From the NCBI GenBank assembly GCA_905221605.1, contig CAJNDS010000070.1:124001-188000 (forward strand): DNA of 64,000 bases. The letters run 5' to 3'. Shown here one piece after another: positions 31,251 to 41,341 of the stretch; within the stretch, counting starts at the first letter, position 1, and each line of letters starts with the position of its first letter. The notes beneath the pieces are model-generated. The model ran no database searches, was not told the DNA's origin, and was given only the letters and a program-made list of their open reading frames with translations. The DNA is from Symbiodinium natans. Its lineage: Eukaryota > Sar > Dinophyceae > Suessiales > Symbiodiniaceae. The position numbers and the translations under genes are program-made.

Positions 31251-31924
31251 GTTCAGGATTTGGGAGCTTAGAGTAGTGCTGCAACAATGTTGGAGAAGCT
31301 GCTCACCTTGGGGCGCCTTCGCCACTGGAGAGGAACCCTAAACCCCAAACCCGAAACCAAGGCGACAAATTGCTGGATGCATCCCCACCTCCCAGCATTA
31401 CATCCCCTATGATATGATATGATGGTACTACACATACTGGCATGATTGCCTTATAAGTTCTACAGCATCTGATATAACATTCCCACCCACCCCCCCTCCC
31501 CTACCCCGCCCCCAAACAAAACAACAATTGGGGGCGTCTTGATATGAGGGGATGTGTCCATGCGAACCTGATGAGTCGTTTTCTTGTCGGGTCCCTACAT
31601 AGTCTGTTTAAACAAAAACCTGACAAGGGACCGGGTTTAGGGTTTAGGGTTTAGGGTTTAGGGTTTAGGGACCCTGCAAGTTTTAAGGGCTTGCACAGAC
31701 AATGCTGAGTTGAGGGGGCACAACTAAGATCTGCTGAAGGAACCCTCAACATAGTCCCAAAAATGATCCCTGTCAACGATACTTATGATGACTACGCTTA
31801 AGCTGCTTAGGGCTCTTTTGAAGCTCGTCCAAGCTTAGGGAACATAGGGTATGGCTTCGTAAAAAATAAAAGCAAGGGTTCCAAGCAGGCGGTGGTCGAG
31901 CGCAGGTGCCTAAGCCCTACAGGC

Positions 31925-32020
31925 TACGGAGTGCGGACTGAAGGCTGACATCTGAAAGTCAACCCTTCAGCAATGTGGCATTTTTCAGTCGTGTCGTACT
32001 CTAACGACTTTCTAAGCCTG
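31925..32020 (-). CDS. Candidate exon, unknown protein
   Basis: The minus strand reads RLRKSLEYDTTEKCHIAEGL and TFRCQPSVRTP before a stop. Protein-like, no family. Confidence 0.45.
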
Positions 32021-32945
32021 GGTTTAGGGTTTAGGGTTTAGGGCCTACAGGCCCGTACTTGCCATCAAAGCTCGTCGCTTGGTGCAGGCTTGCCGATCCA
32101 GCATGGAGGGACCACAAACCTTGGTCTCAAAGGGGTGTAGGGTTTAGGGTGAAGGGGGGGGGGGGGGGGGGGGGGGGAGGCTTTCGGCTGGACCAGAGCT
32201 ATATACTTTATACTTTAAACCCTTAAGAGAAGGCTTCCGAAGAATTCTTGCCAACAGATTGCTTCAAGTCACTGAGATGCATCCCAGCGGCTGAACAACC
32301 CATGGAATGTAGCCGCACCAGTGCGGCGAGTGCTCCAGCACCTATACATCGGCAAAACATGAATCGTCTCATGGCTTCAAAGCGAAGAATGAAGCAGCGT
32401 GTATGTCTGTGCACATACATGTACATAGATATACAAAAATATATATATATATATATATGTGTGTGTGTATGAATGTATGTATTCCAGAATGCACATACGA
32501 GAAAAGATATGTATGTAGGCATGGATGTACGTCTGTCCGTCTGTCTGTCCATTTCTCTGTGTGTTTGCGCATGCGTGCGCGTACGTGTGCATGTGCACGG
32601 CCATGTACGCGTGCATGGATGGGTCGGTGTGGGTGTGCGCGGTGCAAGTCTGCGCGTGCAACTGTGCATATGTATGGGAAGTGTCATTCCAACGCTGGAA
32701 GAAAACTAATGTGCAGATACCCGAACGTCCATTCGGGTTGGTACCGCACGCATGTCTTTGCAAGTAGGTCGGATAGCACTTTTATGCAAACGGGTGCTTA
32801 AACAATTCGACGTGTGGGAGGGGAAACCCGGCAAAACACCCAGCAACAAGAAGCCACCACGTGAGGCACCGCCAAGGCTAACATCGCATGTTGATCGCAC
32901 ACGTCTGGCAAAAACCCTACGTAAGCCTAAACCCCAGACCTAGCC

Positions 32946-33231
32946 CTAAACCCTAAACCCTAAACCCTACACCCTAAACCCTAAACCCTAAACCCTAAAC
33001 CCTAAACCCTAAACCCTAAACCCTAAACCCTAAACCCTAAACCCTTAAACCCTAAACCCTTAAAACCTAAACCCTAAACCCTAAAGCCTAAAGCCTAAAC
33101 CCTAAACCCTAAACCCTAAACCCTAACCCTAAACCCTAAACCCTAAACCCTAAACCCTAAACCCTAAACCCTAAACCCTAAACCCTAAACCCTAAACCCT
33201 AAACCCTAAACCCTAAACCCTAAACCCTAAC
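32946..33231 (-). repeat. Long telomeric array (CCCTAAA)n
   Basis: About 40 units, the second longest array in the window, with a few AGCCTAA and ACCTAA variants. Confidence 0.97.
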
Positions 33232-33354
33232 TCCAATCCATCCAGCCCCACCTTGCCATAGAAAGTAGCAGAGCCACCTCGCGCCAGCATGCAGAGCATG
33301 GGCAAACAAAGCCCCTATGGTTTTCAGCCCCATTTAGGGTTTAGGGTTTAGGGC

Positions 33355-33465
33355 TAGACCCGGGAGGAACCCATGAATAAAAAGGGTTCCTTTTTTGGTT
33401 TTAAGGGGATAATAGGGAACCCCAACCCTAAAAAAAGGAAACAAGGGCCTACTCCCGGTCCTAGC
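33355..33465. repeat. Inverted-repeat element distantly like family B
   Basis: GCTAGACCCGGGAGGAACCC and ACTCCCGGTCCTAGC ends with AAAGGGTTCC/GGAAACAAGGG inside. A minus open stretch (33466-33545, FRGRVQGKSCLKPFFSREYR) stops at its edge. Confidence 0.6.
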
Positions 33466-33558
33466 CACAAAGCAGTGGCGATATTCCCTAGAAAAGAAGG
33501 GCTTCAAACAAGACTTGCCTTGGACACGCCCACGAAACAGTTGCACAAATAAGGTTTT

Positions 33559-33642
33559 AGCCCTAAACCCTAAACCCTAAACCCTAAACCCTAAACCCTA
33601 AACCCTAAACCCTAAACCCTAAACCCTAAACCCTAAACCCGG
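33559..33642 (-). repeat. Telomeric array (CCCTAAA)n
   Basis: Twelve units just downstream of the CHASE gene. Confidence 0.95.
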
Positions 33643-33912
33643 ATGGTGCCCAGGCTTGCCTGAAAGCGGGAAATTCATGGCGCGTGGCGTTTTGGCCATG
33701 ATCCGGCGCCTTTTGCTTCAGGCTTGCCCTGAGATACGAGGGGCCCTGACTCAGAGAACTGCCCACATGGCGGCCGTTTTGCTTCTTCCTGCTGCTTCTG
33801 TGCATGCACATGGGGTTGGCGGCGTCTGCTTTGAGCAGAGCGAAACCCCAGCACAAGTGCAATTATGCACCACTGCACGTCTCGTAGCTGCGTAGCTTGC
33901 CAGCCGCTCGGG

Positions 33913-36574
33913 TCAGATGGTCATCAACTTTCCTGTGCTCCGACCGAACACCGGAAGCTGCTCTTCATCTTCCAGCCCAGTGTCCTTCTCAAACATGCGG
34001 TGAAGGATCGGCAGATACCCGGCGAAATGCTCCTGCATCTCATCGACGCGATCTGAGCGGTACCAGCTGTGGCTTGGGAAGTACTTCTCAGGATTCGTCC
34101 TCACCAGCTGCAGGATGCGATCGGCCCAGATCACACAATTCATGTCACCATCCCTCCTCATCGCCATGAGCCGCCAGTAGATGCCCAGCAACACATCCCG
34201 AATCTTCTGCTGGTCACACGGCACACCTGCCGGGTGGCTTCTGTTACAGCAGGTGAAGGAGCCTCCTAAGACGTGGAGGATCAACTCATCGGAGAGATCA
34301 CTCGTCGTGCCGTTGATGACGCTAAGATCTTTCCTTGCTAGCCCAGTAACCATCTTACAAAAAGGGCACCCTTTTTTTTTGCGTTGGCTACTTCATAAGG
34401 GAACCCCTAACCCAAAAAAAGGGAAAAGGGTACCACTGGGCTGCCAAGTTTCCCGTCACACATGAATGCCGCCCGCTGCCTCTCCTCCGTATCGCAAGTG
34501 CCAGTCTTGAAGCCAAGAAGTTCCTGGGTTGGCCTTTAAGCCACGGTTTAGGGTTTAGGGTTTAGGGTTTAGGGTTTCGGGTTTCGGGTTTAGGGGGTCC
34601 CTTATCAACCCAAATAAGGAAAATAACAAAATATGTCCCAAAAACCAACCTCGGTTCTAGCCTACACCAGCCCCGGGAAGAGTACGTGTGCATGTTGAGC
34701 TCTGATCCGGTGTCTGAATGCTTGCAACATGGAGCCACGGACACCAGCGACGAGCACACGGAGGCATACACCGCCAAGGAGTTGATGGCTGCCTGCTGCT
34801 GAAAGCTGTTCGCCTGAGGGATGGATATGTAGTCCACCCAGATGTAGCCACACTTAAGGCCCTCCTGCTGCAACCTCCTGATGGCCACAAGTATGGCCTC
34901 GTAGTGAACGTTCTGGGGGTCGGGGTGGTCGAAGCTCGTCCACTGGTGGCTGATGAAGACAACGCCCGAAAGCTGGGCGATTTCAATAACGTCTTCTGGA
35001 CAATCAAAGCAACTGAGCTTCTCGGCATCCCGCGCAACTTCATGACACATCAGCCCGCCCATCGCCAGGAAGTCGCACAGCTCCACCAGATACATTGGGC
35101 ATTGAAAGGTGTTCAAGGTGTGCACGGCACTTTCGATGGCCAGTTTCTTCTGCTCCTTGAGATATCTTGCCAGGCCCTGCAGCTTCATGGCCTCCTTCCG
35201 CAGCGCGAACAGGATGTAGACGCCCAGAAGGACGCCCAGCATCGCTGTGAGTGGCAGTACCAAGAGGAGCTGCCTCCAGAAATCGTCCGAGACCACCGGC
35301 CACCCCTCCCTCGGCGCGACCTTCAGGATCCAGCGAAACCCGAACTCTTCCACGGCCACGTCCACCTGCACCGAGTCAATCAGCGCCTCCGTGCTCGAGG
35401 AGCGCTGCCAGATGCCGTCTGAAAGTGAAGGGTGTGGGCTGGGATCTGAGAGCTCGTAGGCAAACTGCGAGATGCCCGCCACACCTCCTTCTCCTGCCCT
35501 CTCTAGTGAGGCCAGGGAGGACGTGGCAAGAAAGTCCTCGATGCGAGCTACCATAGTGACAAAGCCCCAGAAGTAGGTGGGGTCGCCACTCGGATCCGGT
35601 GGCCCGGGAAAGGAGCACTCTTCTTCGACGCGCGACGCTGCTCTGGAGCAGATTCTGCTGTGGTTCACACCGTCCTTGTCCACAAACCACTCATCTGGCA
35701 GGTACTTCGGGGCCCAGCGGGAGAAGATGGGCCGCCGTGCAATGGCAGCTACTCCGCCTTGCATGAGCTGCATGGGCCCACTCACTAAGGTGGTCCCTGA
35801 CTGAATGGAAGCGAGTGCAAAGTCCACCATGGCTGGGTCCAAGAGAAGCGCCAGTCCCAAGGCACCTCGATTGTCTTGGCTTGAATCTACCAGTGGGTAG
35901 ATGCGCTGGATTGTTCCAAAGGGCGCTAACTGCAAGTTTGAGATGCCCCTGTAGGTTTCAATCAAGGTCTTCGCCAGTCGATCGAAGTCTGCTGTGCCAG
36001 AGCTGCACTCATCGATCTGCAGAATTGCATCAAGTGCTTGGAGGCTGCTGACAGATGTACGCAGCTGGCGGGTGATGTCAGCAGCCTGCCTCTCGGCAAG
36101 GTAGTTGACAGACTCGCGCGCATTTCTCAGCAGGGAAGCATCCGATGACCTCAGGTTGTAGATGCTGACGCCGACGATGGCGATGATGATGGTGAGCACA
36201 CCCCAGAACTTCCGCCACCGCATCCACAAGGGGATCTTCCGCTTCGGCTGGGAAGTGACGGAAGGCAGCTTGTTCATTGCCAGGCTCGAAAAAGACCCTG
36301 TCGAGTGCATCACCACAAGATCATCGTCAACGTCGGACTTGCTCCGTGCAAGCGAGGCAATGAAGCCGCGCGATTGCCGGGGCACAGCGTCGAAACTGCG
36401 GGATCTGGATTGCATGGTGGAATTTCTCCGAACAACGTGACTCACCACGGGAGTCTCTCGAATCGAAGAGCGTATTGAGGGTCGGGGGGTCGCCATGATG
36501 AGTCGCAACGCTTGGAGGGTCTCTCCTGCACCTACGACGTCGGAATGACAACAAGAATACATTGTGCATGACAC
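33913..36574 (-). CDS. CHASE-domain membrane receptor with HET/TIR-like domain
   Basis: Three exons join without frame loss: 36574-34658, 34523-34453 and 34333-33913, giving 802 residues (776 if the well-placed ATG at 36496 is the start). Residues 1-120 are Ser/Arg-rich; a membrane helix lies at about 124-141; a CHASE-like extracellular sensor at about 160-420 (AERQAADITRQL, TYRGISNLQLAPFG, NRGALGLALL); a second helix at about 434-457. The cytoplasmic part carries FISHQW (540-545), WVDYISIPQ (579-587) and RGWCRLE (634-640), the signature of HET/TIR-like proteins abundant in dinoflagellates. CHASE domains usually feed kinases or cyclases; neither is seen here. The ligand and output are unknown. 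Both introns are element-derived with GA donors. Confidence 0.88.
34334..34452 (-). mobile_element. Family B introner forming an intron of the CHASE gene
   Basis: CTTGCTAGCCCAGTAACC and GGTACCACTGGGCTGCCAAG ends. On the minus strand the element is bracketed by GAAA (34452-34449 and 34333-34330). Removing one GAAA plus the element joins CDG to KDLSVI in frame, a GA...AG intron of 119 bp. Confidence 0.93.
34524..34657 (-). mobile_element. Second element-derived intron of the CHASE gene
   Basis: A 134-bp intron bracketed by GAAC (34657-34654 and 34523-34520). The ends are a short inverted pair around GGTTGG (minus CGAGGTTGG and CCAACCCAG). The centre holds five telomeric-type units. Removal joins CRL to ELLGFK in frame with a GA donor. 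Confidence 0.85.
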
Positions 36575-37040
36575 GTTCAGTTGCTATCACCATTCTATTG
36601 TATTCTGTTCTGTGCTATTCTGCTCTGTTCTCCTCTGTTCTATTTATGCCCTATAGCAAAATTAGACACCTGCAAGGCTCTCGGCTTCGTAGGACCCCGG
36701 AATGACTCCCCTCTGAAAAACTCCCTCAACCCCCCACAAACTCTTTGGAGTTTATGGGGTTTAGGGTAGGGGCCGACGAGACCTGTGATCCAAAAAGGTT
36801 CAATATCGGAACGGATGTTGAGCCAGTGGGGGCTTTGTGCTTTGAATCTGGTCCCTGACCTTCTTTAAGAGTTCTGATGTATGGGCCCTTGGGTTGGGGA
36901 GGGGGGAGCTTTGGTAAAGGAACCGGACGGGTGCCACCACACCCACTCGGGGCTTTCGACTCTGACACTGGCACAGGCCGTGAGGCATTTGAGGGCCTTC
37001 AGGTTTCAGTTGGTTTAGGGCTCGCAGGGTTTATCCTCCT

Positions 37041-37144
37041 GGTTCTTAGTAGGGAATGAAGGGATTAAGTACCTTGTGTCCCCCTAGATGTCCCCCTTGC
37101 GGGATGATGCAGGGTGCCTCATTCCCTCATCCCTACTAAGAACC
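37041..37144. repeat. Family F inverted-repeat element
   Basis: GGTTCTTAGTAGGGAATGAA and CATCCCTACTAAGAACC ends. Confidence 0.8.
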
Positions 37145-37152
37145 ACTATGTT

Positions 37153-37315
37153 CTACTTGGAGGTTCATGGTACTTATTAAACCAATAACAACTCTACTAA
37201 AAACTCCCTTAAGTGACCTAGTATGGTCGTAGTTGGGCTATAAGTACAGTTATTATTGGGTTTAAACAGTACAGTTGTTATTGGGTTCATAAGTACCATG
37301 AACCACCACGTAGTG
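37153..37315. repeat. Family D inverted-repeat element
   Basis: CTACTTGGAGGTTCATGGTA and TACCATGAACCACCACGTAG ends. Confidence 0.8.
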
Positions 37316-37371
37316 TCTATGGGGTGGAGGATTTAGTCACAACTCCCAAACTAATAGGGTTTTGGGGTGTA

Positions 37372-37447
37372 GGGTGTTCCTGGGACCCTCTTTACCTAAA
37401 GTTCTCTGGGACAGTTACTACGAAACTGTAGGTAAAGAGAGTCCCAG
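37372..37447. repeat. Hairpin element
   Basis: CTGGGACCCTCTTTACCTA pairs with TAGGTAAAGAGAGTCCCAG. Confidence 0.75.
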
Positions 37448-37454
37448 GCAACGT

Positions 37455-37572
37455 TTAGGGTTTAGGGTTTAGGGTTTAGGGTTTGGGGTTTGGGGTTTAG
37501 GGTTGGGGTTTGCTGTTTGGGGTTTAGGGTTGGGGTTTAGGGTTTGGGGTTTAGGGTTTGGGGTTTAGGGTT
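37455..37572 (+). repeat. Telomeric array, TTTAGGG/TTTGGGG mix
   Basis: TTTAGGG units, then alternating TTTGGGG and TTTAGGG. Confidence 0.9.
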
Positions 37573-38409
37573 TGCGCCCTGTTTCCAACTACGATTGCTG
37601 CCTCTCGCAGTCCCCAGTATAGGAAGCCTCTGAACTTCAAGTACGTATGCGTATATATCTCTATATGTGAGGGTTTAGGGTTCAGGGTTTAGGGTTTTAG
37701 GGGAATACATAATACATAACGTAATGCATGCATTTATATAAGAGCTGGGAAGCTGTGGCCCTGCTTGCAACGTTAAGAGCGGGCTTACCTGAGAAGGCTC
37801 GAAAGTGGTTCCTTCTTGGGTTTAGGGTTTATGCCTAAAACCTAAACCCGAAGGTATACCGCACAGGACACCACACAGGGCACTCAATGAGTCGACCTAA
37901 TGAAGCCAACTGCGGCATTACGAGTCGCCTTCCGCATCCACGGCGGCCAGGCTCGCAGCCGGACGCCAAGCAAAATTTGCCTGCCATAAAGCCACCCTAA
38001 GGGTTTAGGGTTTAGGGTTTAGGGTTTAGGGTTTAGGGCCCCCCTAAACTTCTGGGATGGCCCTTAAAACCCTCTCAAGATCTATTCCTGAATATGATCC
38101 TCTTAAATTCAACCCAACTAAGGGAAAATCCTGGACTTTAAGCCCCTCTGGGACCCTCAACAGCGACCTTACCGGGTTTAGGGACATGAGGGTTTAGGGT
38201 TTAGGGTTTAGGGTCCGGAAATTGACCAGGCACGTTGCCTCAAGCGCGTTCTGTAACACTTGTGGTCACTTACTTCTGAACAGCTTTCCTGATTTGGAGT
38301 CTGAAGCTCTTGCTGCCTAGGCTTGAACGAGGGGAAATCTGACACCAATCCCGAACACCAGCCCAGCTTGCTTCACACCGCGCACCTTCACGATAAACCC
38401 TAAACTTAT

Positions 38410-38524
38410 GGGATGTTCCCCCTTATACTAACCCCCCTTATACTAACAGTCCTGAACAGGGATAATAGCACCTCCCCTGCTATTACCCCTATTGAGGGCT
38501 TTTAGTATATGGGGGAACATCCCA
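38410..38524. repeat. Family A inverted-repeat element
   Basis: TGGGATGTTCCCCCTTATAC and TATGGGGGAACATCCCA ends. The CCCCCTTATACTAAC block is duplicated at the left end. Confidence 0.8.
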
Positions 38525-38698
38525 ACCTAAACCGGGTTCAGGCCACATGCCAAGATGCCAGGAGTCCCCGACCCCTAAGGGATTAGGGTTGAGGGCTTTA
38601 GGGTTTTAGGGTTTAGGGTTTCGGGAACTACCCCAAGGACTTCGAAAAGAGGAGAAGGGGCAAGTCGGCTGGGACCGGCAGATTCTGGGCCCAGCTAC

Positions 38699-38839
38699 GT
38701 CTACTTGGAGAAGAAATGTTTAACTGTACTTATAATCCACTGACTGTTAGGCCCCTTAAGTGCCCTAAGATGGTGATAATTGGGTTACAAGTACAGATAT
38801 CTTCTTGGGTTAACAAGTACCATGAACCTCCAAGTATGG
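38699..38839. repeat. Family D element
   Basis: CTACTTGGAGAAGAAATG and ACCATGAACCTCCAAGTATG ends; part of the left arm is lost. Confidence 0.75.
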
Positions 38840-38997
38840 GCCCAGATACGTTTAGGGGTTTAGGCTTTAGTTTTCAGGACTTATAAGGGTCGAGGTTCCC
38901 TCTGTCCCCACAACACTCCTCCAGAGACACACGCCGAACACCCTCCGCCCCACCTCCGATGGGTTTAGGGTTAAGGGTTTAGGTTTTAGGGTTTAGA

Positions 38998-39205
38998 GTA
39001 AATCCGAAGCCGCGCAGTTTCTTCCTTTGGAACAAAAGGGCTGATGGCGCTGTGCCTGTCGCGTAGCAGCCCACTCCTTGCGCAGCTTGTGGAAAGGATT
39101 CTGTTTGCTGGAGATCTCACTCGGGGTTTCGTGTCTAGGCGCAATGCCCACTTCCATGAATAGCTGGTATGGCAACGAGGACGGTTTCCCTGAACTTGCT
39201 TCCTC
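38998..39205 (-). CDS. Candidate exon, unknown protein
   Basis: A minus stretch of about 65 codons reads SSLPYQLFMEVGIAPRHETP, SSKQNPFHKLRKEWAATRQA and RNCAASDLL to a stop. Clear protein character, family unknown. It may be the 3' end of the gene whose other exons lie at 39.2-41.2 kb. Confidence 0.55.
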
Positions 39206-39545
39206 AACCCCGAACCGCTAACCCTAAACCCTAAACCCTAAAAACCCTGCTTGAATTGCCATAAGATAAGTAGCCTGAAGTGATCGGACTCCATGACTGT
39301 GAGGGGTGAAAGCAGAGCAAGGGCCTACAACTCAGGGCTTCCGACAAATGTGCGCAGGGATGTGGGGCAGCAGCGTCATAAGAGACAACAGTAGGGAGTA
39401 TCTTATTGGGGTCCTTGAAAAGGGGATCCTACTATTCGGGGATCTATATTCGGGGTCCCTCATTTCGTGAGCCCCCATATTGCGAGGGCCTCGGAAAAGA
39501 AAATGGATGAACGACGTGGCATGCCATCTTTGGCTTGCACTGGCT

Positions 39546-39745
39546 GTTTCATTGTAGGGAATCAGGGAATGAGGTACCCTGCATGAAGGGTATTTATATA
39601 TGTAAATAAATATACTAGGATGGCCCTTAGGACCCTCCGAAAAATATTCCTAAACATCTTTCTCTTAAACCCAATAAGGGAAAATTTAAAATGTCCCAAG
39701 GGCCTACCGAGTATATAGGGCCCTAATTCCGTCATTCCCTGGTAA
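39546..39745. repeat. Family F element with inserted sequence
   Basis: TGTAGGGAATCAGGGAATG and CGTCATTCCCTGGTAAG ends. A segment resembling 38040-38155 lies inside. Confidence 0.65.
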
Positions 39746-39818
39746 GGGTTTAGGGTTTAGGGTTTAGGGTTTAGGGTTTAGGGTTTAGGGTTTAGGGTTT
39801 AGGGTTTAGGGTATAGGG
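39744..39818 (+). repeat. Telomeric array (TTTAGGG)n
   Basis: Ten units abutting the family F element. The flank ATAGGGCCCTAATTCCGTCAT is duplicated on both sides of the array. Confidence 0.9.
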
Positions 39819-39854
39819 CCCTAATTCCGTCATAAGAGCCGGGGGGGGGGGGGG

Positions 39855-39935
39855 TCGAGGATTCTGGAGGTTCGCCATTGAGGGAAGTCAGGGGCGTTCG
39901 GCTCTTTGAGGCCGCCGGGGGCTTCACCGCAATCA
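39855..39935 (-). CDS. Candidate exon, unknown protein
   Basis: The minus strand reads RVIAVKPPAASKSRTPLTSL and NGEPPESS. A basic/Pro linker; no family. Confidence 0.4.
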
Positions 39936-40284
39936 CTCTGAGCCCTAAACCCTAACCCCTAACCCCTAACCCGTAACCCCTAACCCCTAACCCCTAACCC
40001 CTAAACCCCTAAACCCTAAACCCTCAACCCCACACCTTTTGTGTATCTTTGTGCTCGAAGCTTCCAGCGCTGTTCGCTGTGGGCGGTCGCATCACACCTC
40101 GCTCTTGGAGCCCTGAGGAGTTCTATGCCAGGGGATCACCTTAAGTGCCCAACAGCCGACACGTGGGGGTTTAGGGTTTACGGTTTGGGGTTTGGGGTTT
40201 GGGGTTTGGGGTTTAGGGTTTAGGGTTTAGGGTTGTATCTAGGGTGCTATTTTTGGGGGTCCCCTATATTTTCGTAAACCCCCA

Positions 40285-40430
40285 CATGTGTTTGGAAGGT
40301 CTAAATGCAAATCGTCTTGTGGGATTCCCCGGTGCCCTACAAACGGCACACGGGGACGTACGTGTTGAATAGAAATCGCAGAAGCGGATTCCTCCGGGGC
40401 ACACTCCTTGCAAACAAGATACACGCCCTA
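40285..40430 (-). CDS. Candidate exon, unknown protein
   Basis: The minus strand reads VYLVCKECAPEESASAISIQ and RPRVPFVGHRGIPQDDLHLD. Good codon character, no family recognised. Confidence 0.5.
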
Positions 40431-41099
40431 TTGAACTTTAGGGTTTACGGTTTAGGGTTTCGGGTTTCGGGTTTCGGGCCCTGGCGGCATTTCACTAAGC
40501 ATGTGTGGCGCTGCCGGCATATGAGAAACTTGGCTTGCAGCTGTTGAAACCATCTATCACCCCGAAACGAAACCCTGCTCACACCCTAAACAAGTTCATG
40601 GTTGGGATAGTAATAAAAATTTAAGCGTCTGTTCCTTATTGAGTTTTAACGACCCTTAACAATGCAAATTGTTACCCCACTATGACATAGTAAACCCTAA
40701 ACCCTAAACCCTAAACCCTTTTGCAACTGGACTGCTTGCTGCCCTAAACCCTAAACCCTAAACCCTAAACCCTAAACCCTAAACCCTGAACCCTGAACCC
40801 TAAACCCTAAACCCTAAACCCCCAAACCTTTGCAAGGAGGGTGCCCACTGCGTGCCACCTGGCTGTGGCGGGCCCAGGGCATGCGCTCGCAACGGCGACT
40901 CCCGAAGTTCACATGCGTAAACTGGCGTAAACCCTACATAAGAGGGTTCTTAAGGGAGGGCTTAGGGTTTAGGGTTTAGGGTTGAGGGTTAGGGATAGGT
41001 ACTTGGGGAACTGGGAGCCTTAAGGAGTATCAGGGCGCAATTAGGAACCTTGGGTTACATACCCCCCTTGAACACCCTCCCTTAAGAACCCTATAACTA

Positions 41100-41165
41100 C
41101 TTGCCAGCCACGGGCCCACACATTGCCCTGACACGTCGTCCGGTCCACTTTGGCTCGCGGAGACA
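41100..41165 (-). CDS. Candidate exon, unknown protein
   Basis: The minus strand reads KFLSPRAKVDRTTCQGNVWA and RGWQ, then a CAA|GTAGTT donor. It lies just downstream of the channel gene stop, so it belongs to the next gene. Confidence 0.45.
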
Positions 41166-41341
41166 AGAATTTGGACTGAGGTGGAGACTCCACCCTTAAA
41201 GGGGCAGCCCCCTATCTTGAAAACTTCGATGGTGGCATAGCATGGTAGAGTTAAGTATATATAGCATGAGAGTCATGCATAGCAAGCTAATGTTATGGAC
41301 CCGAAACGGTCGACGAGGGATTGGCCTGGGGCTGCAGGCCC

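Larger units (their letters stand above)
25461..33912. other. Exon-poor interval with repeats and orphan minus exons
   Basis: No complete gene recovered. It contains orphan minus exons (listed separately), family A, B and G elements, a 630-bp inverted-repeat element (28613-29245), hairpins (28108-28203, 28280-28410), telomeric arrays (26675-26736, 27967-28035, 30410-30505, 30621-30690, 30929-30974, 31633-31670), microsatellites (27640-27770, 32430-32640) and poly-G tracts. Confidence 0.5.
36575..41341. other. Interval between CHASE and channel genes
   Basis: It contains family D (37153, 38699), F (37041, 39546) and A (38410) elements, telomeric arrays (37455-37572, 38000-38040, 39744-39818, 39943-40028, 40695-40825), a hairpin (37372-37447) and several orphan minus exons listed separately. 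An ambiguous PPR-like plus reading (SWEAVALLATLRAG) lies at 37745-37810. Confidence 0.5.

Noticed and set aside
37745-37810. Plus-strand PPR half-repeat (SWEAVALLATLRAG)
   Set aside because: The minus strand is equally open and all other confident split genes are on minus; it is kept only as a note.
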